39,470 bases of DNA from Pseudomonadota bacterium (GTDB taxonomy: Bacteria > Pseudomonadota > Gammaproteobacteria > Burkholderiales > Burkholderiaceae_E). Positions within the stretch are counted from its first letter, which is position 1; every line of letters starts with the position of its first letter. Under the pieces are notes generated by a model. It was given only the letters and a program-made list of their open reading frames with translations, did no database searches and was not told where the DNA came from. Shown here one piece after another: positions 9,523-17,941 of this stretch. The stretch covers positions 1 to 39,470 of the forward strand of contig JAEWEW010000117.1 in assembly GCA_023389175.1 (NCBI GenBank), written 5' to 3'. The translations under genes were made by a program, and so were the position numbers.

Positions 9523-10613
9523 CGCTGCGGGTCTCCGTTGGATACGAGCGGCTGTTCCTCGCTCGCGAAGGAAGATTCATCGGGTCGGGTCGGGACATCG
9601 TGTCCGGGGGCACGGTGCGATTCGGGGAAGCCAGTCGCTGCTGGCGAGGACGCGCCGCTTTGGGCGGAAGTGGGCGCTGACATCGGAGCGACCTGTCCGG
9701 TCCCTGGCCGATGGGCCGGCGGGCCTGCGGCGAAAGGAGCGGAGCCGGCAGCAGGAGCTGGCTGCATCGGATGCTGCTCCGGCTGCGTGGTGGCCGGCGT
9801 CACTGCGCCCTGCCCCGGCCGGCTTGCGCCCGCAGCGGGTATGCGGAAGGTCGGCATCCGCTCGATCAGCTCGGCGGCGAAATCCAGGTAGCCCATCGCG
9901 CCGCGGGACGAGGGATCGAAGATCACGCCGGGCAGGCCGTGGCTCGGCGCTTCGGCAAGACGGATGTTGCGCGGAATGATGGAGCGGAACACCTTGTCCT
10001 TGAAGTGCTCCTCCAACTGGGCGGAGACCTGCTGCGCCAGGGTGATCCTCGCATCGAACATCACCCGGAGGATGCCGATGATGCGGATGTTGGTATTGAA
10101 GTTGGCGTGCACTTTCTTGATGGTGTTGACCAGGTCGGTCAGGCCCTCAAGGGCGTAGTACTCGCACTGCATCGGGATGATGACCCCGTTGGCTGCACAG
10201 AGCCCGTTGAGCGTCAGCAGCGACAGCGACGGCGGCGAGTCGATGAGGATGAAGTCGTACTGGTCGCGCACCGCATCCAGGGCGTCCTTGAGTCGCGTCT
10301 CTCGCTCCTCGAACTCCACCAGCTCGATCTCGGCGCCGGCCAACTCGCGATTCGCCGGCAGAAGTGAGTAACCGCCCGCTTCGCATTGAACCCGCGTCTC
10401 GACGACATCCGACATGCCGATCAGTACGTGGTAGACCGAGCGTCCGAGCCGGCGCTTGTCGACGCCGCTGCCCATGGTCGCGTTGCCCTGGGGGTCCAGA
10501 TCCACCAGGAGGACGCGCTTGTCATGGCGGGACAGGGCGGCCGCAAGGTTGACGGATGTGGTCGTCTTGCCGACGCCACCCTTCTGGTTGGCTATGGTCA
10601 GGATGAGTGCCAA
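9519..10613 (-). CDS. parA: Chromosome-partitioning ATPase ParA with an extended C-terminal tail
   Basis: This is a Walker-type ATPase that moves ParB-parS complexes over the nucleoid. The start is a TTG (10613-10611) preceded by GGGGAG at 6 nt, giving MALILTIANQKGGVGKTTTS. The deviant Walker A is at residues 11-18, and the Walker B-like FILIDSPPSL at about 121-130. The usual fold ends near residue 255 (YLDFAAELIERM). A further stretch of about 105 residues (260-364) rich in Pro, Ala, Ser and Gly follows, absent from ordinary ParA of about 260 residues. The tail overlaps the parB start by 4 bp and keeps a clean frame. A far longer upstream extension is open but is antisense-like noise across rsmG. 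Confidence 0.93.
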   Translation of the reverse strand: MALILTIANQKGGVGKTTTSVNLAAALSRHDKRVLLVDLDPQGNATMGSGVDKRRLGRSVYHVLIGMSDVVETRVQCEAGGYSLLPANRELAGAEIELVEFEERETRLKDALDAVRDQYDFILIDSPPSLSLLTLNGLCAANGVIIPMQCEYYALEGLTDLVNTIKKVHANFNTNIRIIGILRVMFDARITLAQQVSAQLEEHFKDKVFRSIIPRNIRLAEAPSHGLPGVIFDPSSRGAMGYLDFAAELIERMPTFRIPAAGASRPGQGAVTPATTQPEQHPMQPAPAAGSAPFAAGPPAHRPGTGQVAPMSAPTSAQSGASSPAATGFPESHRAPGHDVPTRPDESSFASEEQPLVSNGDPQR

Positions 10614-10636
10614 GCAATTCTCCCCGTGTGGCCGGG

Positions 10637-11431
10637 TCAGGCGCCCGACGTGGTAGTGGCTGGAACGGCTGCAGCCGAAGCGGCAGGCTGCATGACGACC
10701 AGGCTTCTTCGGACACGCTGCCCTGGAATCGTGAGTGGCTCGACAGCGAGCACGTTCATCGCCGGTACGGTGGCACGCAGCTCGGCGATCTCGGTCTCTA
10801 CCCGGGCGGCCTTCATGGCCATGATCAGCGAGCCGGGCGCGCACCGGGGCGCGCACAGGGCGGCGAAGTCGGCCAGCGAGGCAAATGCGCGTGAGATGAA
10901 GTGAGTGGTTGCTTGCGCGCAGTTCCCTGGCCTGCCTCCCAGCTCTGGACCCGAGAGCGATTCCAGCCTGGCCTCGCGGATCGTGACCTTCTCGAGCCCT
11001 GACTCGGCCACCGCTTGTCGCAGGAAGGCCGCCTTCTTGCCGACGGGCTCCACCAGGACCACTGGAAGTCCGGGTCGCATGATCGCGATCGGGATGCCAG
11101 GCAGGCCGCCTCCCGATCCGACATCGACCAGGGGCCCATCGTCCGAAGGAAGCCAGCGCTGCAGGACCGGCAGCACCGCCAGCGCGTCGAGCAAGTGACT
11201 GGCGAGGACGGCATCCGGATCGGCGGTGCCGAGCAGGTTGTAGGTGCGGTTCCACTTGAGCAGCAGGTGCGCATAAGCGCGAAGAGCCTGCTGCTGCGCC
11301 GGCGTGGCTTCGAGCCCGATCGCCTGCATCCCTCGCTCGAGCGCCTCGTCGTGCGCGGTGGTCCAGCCCGGCTGTGCCCGGCGCACAGGCGAGACCGTTC
11401 GTGGCCTGGCGACGGGCCTTGGCGTGATCAT
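10637..11431 (-). CDS. rsmG: 16S rRNA (guanine527-N7)-methyltransferase RsmG
   Basis: RsmG methylates N7 of G527 in 16S rRNA using S-adenosylmethionine. This 264-residue protein carries the SAM-binding motif LVDVGSGGGLPGIPIAI (101-117), RTYNLLGTADPDAVLASHLLDAL (62-84) and the RAFASL segment (about residue 180). It has about 25 extra N-terminal residues and an Ala-rich C-terminus (AASAAAVPATTTSGA) compared with the roughly 207-residue E. coli enzyme. The start overlaps the mnmG stop (ATGA), and parA begins 23 bp downstream, so the four genes look like one operon. Confidence 0.94.
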   Translation of the reverse strand: MITPRPVARPRTVSPVRRAQPGWTTAHDEALERGMQAIGLEATPAQQQALRAYAHLLLKWNRTYNLLGTADPDAVLASHLLDALAVLPVLQRWLPSDDGPLVDVGSGGGLPGIPIAIMRPGLPVVLVEPVGKKAAFLRQAVAESGLEKVTIREARLESLSGPELGGRPGNCAQATTHFISRAFASLADFAALCAPRCAPGSLIMAMKAARVETEIAELRATVPAMNVLAVEPLTIPGQRVRRSLVVMQPAASAAAVPATTTSGA

Positions 11432-13347
11432 GGCGGTAGCGGCGACTCGCCGCGCGGCGCCTGCTTGTGCATGCGTTTGAGGTTCACCAGGAGAAGCGAG
11501 ATGGCCGCCGGGGTGACGCCGGAGATGCGGCTGGCCTGCCCCACGGTGGCGGGCTTCGCGGCCTGAAGCTTCTGGAGTACTTCGCTGGAGAGGCCCTTGA
11601 CGGCTGCATAGTCGAAGTCAGGCGGCAGCGGCGTAGCGGATTGCCGGGCGGTGCGTTCCACCTCCAGGCGCTGACGATCGATGTAGCCCTGGTACTTCGT
11701 CTGGATTTCGACCTGCTCCGCGATCTGCGGATCCTCCAGGGCCGTGCTCGCGACTTCCGGAACCACCGACAGCAGCCTGGACAGCGAGACACCGGGGCGC
11801 CGCAAGAGCGAATAAAGTGAGCAATCGCTTTCAAGCGGTGCGCCCAAGAGGCTGGAGATCCTGTCCTGGTCGACCCGACGTGGATTCAGCCAGGTCGCGC
11901 GCAGGCGCGACGTTTCTGCTTCGATTGCGTCTCGCTTGCGGCAGTAGCGCTCCCAGCGGGCGTCGTCGACGCAGCCGAGCCGCCGCCCGGTCTCGGTAAG
12001 TCGCAGGTCGGCATTGTCCTCGCGCAGGCTGAGCCGGAACTCCGCCCTGCTGGTGAACATCCGGTAGGGTTCCATGACACCGCTGGTGGTCAGATCATCG
12101 ACCAGCACTCCGAGGTAGGCGGTGTCGCGGCTCGGCGTCCAGCCAGGCCGGTCCTGTACCGCCCGCGCCGCATTGATGCCCGCGAGCAAACCTTGCGCTG
12201 CTGCCTCTTCGTACCCCGTCGTTCCGTTGATTTGGCCCGCGAAGTAGAGGCCGGGAATCTGACGCGTTTCGAGGGTCGGCCTGAGCGCGCGCGGATCGAA
12301 GTAGTCGTACTCGATCGCGTATCCCGGGCGCAGGATGTGGGCCCGCTCCAGGCCGCGGATCGACCGGACCAGCGCGAGTTGGGTGTCGAATGGAAGGCTG
12401 GTGGAGATGCCGTTGGGATAGATCTCGTTTGTGGTGAGGCCCTCCGGCTCCAGGAAGATCTGGTGCGACGCCTTGCCGGCGAAGCGGTGAATCTTGTCCT
12501 CAATCGACGGACAATAGCGTGGACCTATGCCTTCGATAACTCCGGTAAATAACGGCGATCGATCCAGGGCGGAGCGGATGATTTCGTGCGTTTCGGGCGT
12601 CGTATGGGTGATCCAGCATGGAAGCTGACGCGGATGCTGGTCCGGCGTACCCAGAAACGAGAACACCGGTGTCGGATCCCGGTCGCCCGGCTGCTCTTCC
12701 AGGATGGAGAAATCGATGGTTCGGCCGTCCAGGCGCGGCGGCGTGCCGGTCTTCAGTCGACCCTGCGGCAGCGCCAACTCGCGCAGGCGGGCCGCGAGCA
12801 TCTTGGCCGATGGGTCGCCCGCGCGACCGCTTTCGTAGTTCTCCAGTCCGACATGGATCCGGCCGTTGAGGAACGTTCCAGCGGTCAGGATGACCGCGCG
12901 GGCGAGAAAGCGAATCCCACCCTGGGTAATGGCGCCGGCGACGCGGTCGCCCTCCAGGATCAGGTCGTCGACGGCCTGCTGGAAAACGGTCAGATTGGGC
13001 CGATTCTCCAGACGGGTCCGGATCGCCTGCTTGTAAAGCAGACGGTCTGCTTGGGCGCGGGTCGCGCGTACCGCCGGACCCTTGCTGGAGTTGAGAATAC
13101 GGAACTGGATGCCCGCTTCGTCGGTTGCGGCGGCCATCGCGCCTCCCAACGCATCGATTTCCTTGACCAGATGACCCTTACCGATCCCTCCTATAGAGGG
13201 ATTGCAGGACATTTGACCAAGTGTTTCGATGTTGTGGGTAAGGAGCAGCGTGCGTACGCCGATCCGCGCCGCTGCCAGGCATGCTTCCGTGCCGGCATGG
13301 CCGCCGCCGACGACGATGACGTCGAAACGGTCGGGGTGAGTGATCAT
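11428..13347 (-). CDS. mnmG: tRNA uridine 5-carboxymethylaminomethyl modification enzyme MnmG
   Basis: MnmG is the FAD-dependent partner of MnmE in making cmnm5U34 of certain tRNAs. The 639-residue protein starts MITHPDRFDVIVVGGGHAGT with the FAD-binding GGGHAG at 14-19. MSCNPSIGGIGKGHLVKEID holds the conserved Cys, and a second is in PCWITHTT. The C-terminal MnmE-interaction domain ends SGVTPAAISLLLVNLKRM. I chose ATG 13347 because an upstream ATG at 13524 would add 59 residues that merely translate parS sequence. A TATACT (13359-13354) lies only 6 bp before the ATG, hinting at a leaderless or nearly leaderless transcript. Confidence 0.95.
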   Translation of the reverse strand: MITHPDRFDVIVVGGGHAGTEACLAAARIGVRTLLLTHNIETLGQMSCNPSIGGIGKGHLVKEIDALGGAMAAATDEAGIQFRILNSSKGPAVRATRAQADRLLYKQAIRTRLENRPNLTVFQQAVDDLILEGDRVAGAITQGGIRFLARAVILTAGTFLNGRIHVGLENYESGRAGDPSAKMLAARLRELALPQGRLKTGTPPRLDGRTIDFSILEEQPGDRDPTPVFSFLGTPDQHPRQLPCWITHTTPETHEIIRSALDRSPLFTGVIEGIGPRYCPSIEDKIHRFAGKASHQIFLEPEGLTTNEIYPNGISTSLPFDTQLALVRSIRGLERAHILRPGYAIEYDYFDPRALRPTLETRQIPGLYFAGQINGTTGYEEAAAQGLLAGINAARAVQDRPGWTPSRDTAYLGVLVDDLTTSGVMEPYRMFTSRAEFRLSLREDNADLRLTETGRRLGCVDDARWERYCRKRDAIEAETSRLRATWLNPRRVDQDRISSLLGAPLESDCSLYSLLRRPGVSLSRLLSVVPEVASTALEDPQIAEQVEIQTKYQGYIDRQRLEVERTARQSATPLPPDFDYAAVKGLSSEVLQKLQAAKPATVGQASRISGVTPAAISLLLVNLKRMHKQAPRGESPLPP

Positions 13348-13353
13348 CTCGGT

Positions 13354-13359
13354 AGTATA
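13354..13359 (-). promoter_or_regulatory. Possible -10 element of the mnmG-rsmG-parA-parB operon
   Basis: The minus strand reads TATACT 6 bp before the mnmG ATG. No good -35 hexamer is found 17 bp upstream, so this is tentative. If used, transcription would begin at or near the start codon, with two parS sites immediately upstream of the promoter. Confidence 0.35.
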
Positions 13360-13404
13360 GCTGAGCGATACGGCGGGTTGCGGTCGGTTGGTCGCGATTA
13401 TTGA

Positions 13405-13420
13405 TGTTTCACGTGGAACC
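13405..13420. promoter_or_regulatory. parS-like site 1 (14/16)
   Basis: TGTTTCACGTGGAACC matches the near-universal parS TGTTTCACGTGAAACA at 14 of 16 positions, with one half-site exact. It is centred about 65 bp upstream of mnmG, next to the likely promoter of the operon that encodes ParB. Confidence 0.8.
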
Positions 13421-13447
13421 TGCTCTCTGCCATGAGGGGCGGCACGT

Positions 13448-13463
13448 GGTTTCACGTGAAACA
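13448..13463. promoter_or_regulatory. parS site 2 (15/16)
   Basis: GGTTTCACGTGAAACA matches parS at 15 of 16 positions, differing only in the outermost base. Its centre lies 43 bp from site 1, about four helical turns, so the two sites face a similar side of the DNA. Confidence 0.9.
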
Positions 13464-13997
13464 CGGTTGGCGAGAGCTGCGCAGTGATCTGGCGAGCCCC
13501 GGACGGGTAGATGCGCGGGCCCATCGGCCGTTGTGGCGGGTCTCCAACCAGGAGCTATCGACGAATGGGCTAGCGTTCCCCGAGACGACTCCCGTGATCG
13601 GCAGCGAGTTGCCTTTCACGGACTACGTCGCGTGCTGACCCCGTAGCGTGAGGATAAGGGAGCCAAGTTGGCTACAGATCTTGACGGAGCTGACTTGAAA
13701 TTGACCCATCTCGGCGCGAGAGCTGCAAGCTAAGCGCGCCGTTCTTACACCAAGCAGCCGAAGCGTGGCGGGATCGGCGAGGGGTGGTACTTCGATTTCC
13801 CGCGAGAGCCAGCTTTGGTCTAGGTTCAATCGCTCGCAGATTGGCTTCGCGGCGGTGGATCCTTTAAATTACCTAGGAAGGGTGCTCGCACAAGATTAGG
13901 GGCGAACTCGGACGTGCAAACCTGTCCAAGTCTGGTCCAGTAGCGTTTAGGTTCTCCTAGGTCATACGCAGTGTGCTACAGGAGAGCCGCCAGCGGT
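13464..13997. other. Lower-G+C non-coding gap between parS sites
   Basis: More than 500 bp carry no convincing gene. Short frames (for example one on the plus strand reaching 13638 and one on the minus strand 13623-13829) lack ribosome-binding sites and recognisable domains. Composition differs from the surroundings: by hand count, 61 of 120 bases in 13861-13980 are G or C. No DnaA-box cluster of TTATCCACA type is visible, so I do not call an origin. It may be decayed foreign DNA or structural DNA around the centromere sites. Confidence 0.5.
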
Positions 13998-14029
13998 CCG
14001 ATGGCTGTTTCACGTGAAACAGCCATCGG
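13998..14029. promoter_or_regulatory. parS site 3 (perfect) inside a 32-bp palindrome
   Basis: Positions 14006-14021 are an exact TGTTTCACGTGAAACA. The symmetry extends 8 bp further on each side (CCGATGGC on the left, GCCATCGG on the right), making a perfect 32-bp palindrome. It begins 3 bp after the stop of the minus-strand alcohol dehydrogenase, so as RNA it could also form a strong hairpin at that gene's 3' end. Confidence 0.93.
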
Positions 14030-14031
14030 GT

Positions 14032-15159
14032 CTACATCAGGAGTACCTGACGAATCGATTCCCCGCGGGCCAAACGATCAAACCCCTCGTTGATCGCCGC
14101 AAGCGGCAGTCTCTCACTGAGCAGCGCCTTCACCGGCAGCGATCCCTGCTGGTACATGGCAATGAAGCGCGGAATGTCCCGAGAGGGAACGCACGAGCCG
14201 ACATAGCTCCCCTTAACGGTGCGCTCCTCAGCGATGAGGCTTACCGCCTGAAGCGGCCATGCCTTCGAAGGGTTTGGAAGTCCCGCAGTCACGGTCATCC
14301 CGCCCCGACGGGTAATGCGGTAGGCGAGCTCAAGAGCCGGAATGCTGCCGGCCATCTCAAAGGCATAATCCACCCCGCCGTCGGTCAGGTCCTTGACCTG
14401 GGCTATCAGGTCTGATTGGTCGGCCCTGAAGGCGGCGGTGGCCCCGAGGTCGCGGGCGAGCGTCAACTTGCTCTCCAGCATGTCGATGGCGATAAGGCTG
14501 CGGGCGGAAATCGATTTCGCAGCGAGGAGCGACGAAAATCCCACCCCGCCGAGCCCCACGACGGCGATCCGTGCACCAGCCTCGCACTTCGCGGTGTTAA
14601 GGACCGCACCGGCGCCGGTCATGACTGCGCAACCGAATAGAGCCGCCTCATCGAACGGCAAAGACCGATCGATCTTAACCATCGAACGGCGAGACGCCAC
14701 CGTGTACTCCGCGAAGGCGGCGCACCCAAGGTGATGGTTGACCGACGCGCCGCCCGGGGCGCGTAGCCGCTTGTAGCCGCCAAGCAGCGAACCGCTGGCG
14801 TTAGCCTCCCCGCCGGGCCCGCACAGCGCGGGCCGGCCCACCTGGCAGGCCTCGCATACGCCGCACATCGGTCGGAACACCAGTATCACATGGTCCCCGG
14901 GTGCCAGGTCAAGTACGCCGGGGCCGGCTTCCACTACCTCACCGGCAGCTTCATGCCCCAACACGATGGGCATGGGCCAAGGGCGGTCGCCATTGATGGC
15001 CGAAAGATCGGAGTGGCAGAGTCCGGCCGCGCGAACCTGTACCAGGACCTCGCCAGGGCCGGGCGGATCCAACTCCATCGTTTCGATGCTCAGCGGGCGG
15101 CTGCTCGCATAGGGCTGGGGCAGCCCGATCTCCCTCAATACCGCAGCGGATGTTTTCAC
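14032..15159 (-). CDS. Zinc-dependent alcohol dehydrogenase
   Basis: This is a medium-chain dehydrogenase of 375 residues. The catalytic zinc ligands are Cys48 (GLCHSD), His69-Glu70 (GHEAAGEV) and Cys176 (GCAVMTG). The structural zinc cluster is CxxCxxCx7C at residues 99-113. The NAD-binding loop is GLGGVG at 201-206. I place the start at the GTG at 15159, which has GGAG 5 nt upstream and lies 17 bp after the gabD stop; a longer open frame upstream overlaps gabD. Linkage to a succinate-semialdehyde dehydrogenase suggests it may oxidise 4-hydroxybutyrate or a similar alcohol, but the substrate is inferred from context only. Confidence 0.88.
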   Translation of the reverse strand: MKTSAAVLREIGLPQPYASSRPLSIETMELDPPGPGEVLVQVRAAGLCHSDLSAINGDRPWPMPIVLGHEAAGEVVEAGPGVLDLAPGDHVILVFRPMCGVCEACQVGRPALCGPGGEANASGSLLGGYKRLRAPGGASVNHHLGCAAFAEYTVASRRSMVKIDRSLPFDEAALFGCAVMTGAGAVLNTAKCEAGARIAVVGLGGVGFSSLLAAKSISARSLIAIDMLESKLTLARDLGATAAFRADQSDLIAQVKDLTDGGVDYAFEMAGSIPALELAYRITRRGGMTVTAGLPNPSKAWPLQAVSLIAEERTVKGSYVGSCVPSRDIPRFIAMYQQGSLPVKALLSERLPLAAINEGFDRLARGESIRQVLLM

Positions 15160-15176
15160 GTCGACTCCATCTTGGC

Positions 15177-16637
15177 TCAGATGCCGGCAAGGCAGAGATA
15201 CTTGATCTCGAGGTATTCGTCGATGCCGTGGCGCGAACCCTCCCGTCCCAGGCCGGACTGCTTCACGCCGCCGAAGGGCGCCACCTCGTTGGATAGCAGA
15301 CCGGAATTGACGCAAACCATGCCGCTCTCGATCGCCTCGGCTACCCGGAACACCCGGCCGATGTCGCGGGAGTAGAAATAGGCGGCAAGGCCGAACTCGG
15401 TCCGATTGGCCAACTCAACCGCCTCTTCCTCCGTTCGGAACCGGAAAAGCGGCGCCACCGGGCCGAACGTCTCCTCGCTCGCGAGCTGCATCTCGGGGGT
15501 CACGTCGGTAAGCACGGTCGGCTCGAAGAAAAGCGGACCTCGAGGATGCGGCTTACCGCCCAACACCACCCGCGCTCCGCGACGGGTCGCATCCGAGATG
15601 TGAGCGTTCACTTTTTCCAGAGCGGCCGTGTCGATCAGCGGGCCAATGGCGACGCCGGGTTCGGTACCGGCGCCAACCTTCAGTTCCCGCACGCGCGTGA
15701 CCAGTCGCGCCGCGAAGTCCTCGTACACGCCTTCCTGGACGAAGATACGATTGGCGCAGACGCACGTCTGGCCGGCATTGCGATACTTGGAGGCGATCGC
15801 GCCCTCGACCGCTGCGTCCAGGTCCGCGTCGTCGAACACGATGAAAGGAGCGTTGCCGCCCAATTCCAGGGACAGCTTCTTGATCGTGTCAGCCGATTGG
15901 CGCAGCAGGATCCGCCCGACCTCGGTGGACCCGGTGAAGGAGACCTTCCGGACCACCGGATTGGTGCAGAGCTCGAGGCCGATGGCAGCGGCGTCCTGGC
16001 CAACCACCACGTTGAAGACCCCGGCCGGCAAACCCGCGCGCTCGCCCAGCTCTGCCAATGCCAAGGCAGAGAGAGGCGTCGCCTCGGCCGGCTTCAGCAC
16101 GACGGTACAGCCGGCCGCGAGCGCAGGTCCGACCTTGCGGGTGATCATCGCATTGGGGAAGTTCCACGGCGTGATCGCGGCGCAGACGCCAATCGGTTGA
16201 CGCAGGGTCAACAGACGCCGATCCGGCGCCACGGTCGGGATGATCTCGCCATAGGCGCGCTTGCCTTCCTCGGCGAACCACTCGATGAACGAAGCGCCGT
16301 AGGCGATCTCGCCGCGGGCTTCGGCCAGCGGCTTGCCCTGTTCAGCGGTGAGCAGCGCCGCGAGATCCTCCGTGCCTGCAAGCATCAGGTCGAACCAGCG
16401 ACGCAGGATCGCCGCGCGCTCCTTGGCGGTTCGTGCCCGCCAGGCCGGCAACGCGGCTGCAGCGGCCTGGATCGCCTGTCGAGTTTCCGGAACCCCCTGG
16501 TCGGCGACCTCGGCGATACAGGTTCCGGTGGCGGGGTCGGTCACGGGGAAGCGCCGGCCGTTGCCTGCCGGCAACCACTTGCCGCCGACATAGCCGTCCC
16601 GTCGCAACAGGGCTTCATCCTTCAACGCGAGCTTCAT
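15177..16637 (-). CDS. gabD: NAD(P)-dependent succinate-semialdehyde dehydrogenase
   Basis: This 486-residue aldehyde dehydrogenase of GabD type oxidises succinic semialdehyde to succinate. Diagnostic parts are the ITPWNFPNAMITRK cofactor segment, GPALAAGCTVVLKPAEATP, the general base Glu in SLELGGNAPFIVFDDADLD, and the catalytic Cys292 in NAGQTCVCANR. The second Cys two residues later is also typical of GabD. The ATG is preceded by GGGGAG. It heads a two-gene minus-strand operon with the alcohol dehydrogenase. A TATACT (16660-16655) lies just upstream. Other short-chain semialdehydes remain possible substrates. Confidence 0.9.
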   Translation of the reverse strand: MKLALKDEALLRRDGYVGGKWLPAGNGRRFPVTDPATGTCIAEVADQGVPETRQAIQAAAAALPAWRARTAKERAAILRRWFDLMLAGTEDLAALLTAEQGKPLAEARGEIAYGASFIEWFAEEGKRAYGEIIPTVAPDRRLLTLRQPIGVCAAITPWNFPNAMITRKVGPALAAGCTVVLKPAEATPLSALALAELGERAGLPAGVFNVVVGQDAAAIGLELCTNPVVRKVSFTGSTEVGRILLRQSADTIKKLSLELGGNAPFIVFDDADLDAAVEGAIASKYRNAGQTCVCANRIFVQEGVYEDFAARLVTRVRELKVGAGTEPGVAIGPLIDTAALEKVNAHISDATRRGARVVLGGKPHPRGPLFFEPTVLTDVTPEMQLASEETFGPVAPLFRFRTEEEAVELANRTEFGLAAYFYSRDIGRVFRVAEAIESGMVCVNSGLLSNEVAPFGGVKQSGLGREGSRHGIDEYLEIKYLCLAGI

Positions 16638-16654
16638 GCCAACCGTCTCCCCAG

Positions 16655-16660
16655 AGTATA
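16655..16660 (-). promoter_or_regulatory. Possible -10 element for gabD-adh
   Basis: The minus strand reads TATACT 17 bp before the gabD ATG, and an A/T-rich stretch lies above it. A weak TGTGCA at 18-bp spacing could be the -35. The gene pair is divergent from pdxA across a 162-bp gap. Confidence 0.35.
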
Positions 16661-16799
16661 AGTCTCAGCGATAGTAAATGCACACTTACGGACCGCGGCG
16701 TGGCTGCATTCATGATTACGAACGCACGCCCGATGATCGCGCCACGGATCTTTGCTCCTAGAATGAAGCGTCCCTTCCGGCCGAACCGCGCCACTTTTT

Positions 16800-17941
16800 A
16801 TGCCCACGGTTGCCCATCGATCAAGCCATCCGGACGCCGGCCCTCCGCCCATCGCCTTGACCATGGGCGACCCGGCGGGCATCGGCCCGGAGATCATCCT
16901 AAAGGCGCTGGCCTCGCCGGGCCAACGCGGCCAACACCCCGGCCCTCTACCCGACACTCTACCTGGCGCTCTACCTGGCGCTCTACCCGGCAACGCCGCA
17001 GAGCCAGGCCGCAGGCCGAACCCCGACGACTTCGTAGTCTACGGCGATCCCGAGTTGCTCGCGTCCCGTGCTCGGATGCTTGGCCTGGATCCGGAGCCGC
17101 TGCGGATCGAAGCCTGCGCCCGGGTCCCGCCGGACCTGCCGCCGGGGCGCCTGGATGCGCGTGCGGGAGAGGCGGCCTACCAGGCGGTACACCGGGCGAC
17201 GCTCGACGCGCTCGCGGGCCGGGTCCGGGCGGTGGTGACTGCGCCGCTCAACAAGGAAGCGCTCCATGCCGCCGGCCATGCCTACCCGGGCCATACCGAG
17301 ATACTGGCGACCTTGTCGGGCGGGGTTCCGGTCCGCATGATGCTCGCCAACGACGAGCTTGCTACCGTGCTGGTGACGATCCACCAGCCGTTGCGGGAGG
17401 CGATCGCGAGCCTCAGCACCGCCAGCATCCTGGAGACGGTGCAGCTGACCGACCGGCACCTCCGGCGGGCCGGCGTCGCTGCGCCGCGGATCGCGGTGGC
17501 CGGGCTGAATCCACACGCAGGCGAGGGCGGGCTGATCGGTCGCGAGGAGATCGAGATCATCGAGCCGGCGGTGCGGCAGGCACGAGCCGCCGGCATCGAC
17601 GCGAGCGGCCCGCATCCGCCGGATACGGTCTTCATGCAGGCGCGCGGCTTCGCCCGGTTCGACGTGGTGATCGCCATGTACCACGACCAGGGCCTCATCC
17701 CGGTGAAGTACCTCGGCCTGGACGAGGGGGTGAACATCACCATCGGGCTGCCCTTCGTGCGTACCAGCCCCGACCATGGCACCGCCTTCGACATCGCGGG
17801 CACCGGTGCCGCCGATCCGCGCAGCCTCCTCGCCGCGATCCGGATGGCCGACCGCCTCACGGCGTCCGGCATCGGCAGGAACCGGACCGGTCGGCCCGGC
17901 GCGGAACGGCCGGTGGCGCCCGCCCGTCCCGCCGGACCGGG

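Noticed and set aside
10614..11255. ParA frame extended upstream by 214 codons
   Set aside because: The extension lies across rsmG in another frame and is Arg-rich. The TTG with GGGGAG gives the normal ParA N-terminus.
13348..13524. N-terminal extension of MnmG to an upstream ATG
   Set aside because: The extra 59 residues are translated parS DNA (FHVK- and VPRET-like). The family starts at the downstream ATG.
13623..13829. Small minus-strand frame in the gap upstream of mnmG
   Set aside because: It has no ribosome-binding site and no recognised domain. A link to a decayed insertion sequence was considered but cannot be shown from the sequence.
13464..13997. Chromosomal replication origin next to mnmG
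   Set aside because: There is no cluster of DnaA boxes, no AT-rich unwinding stretch and no dnaA or dnaN. In this order oriC normally lies elsewhere nearby.
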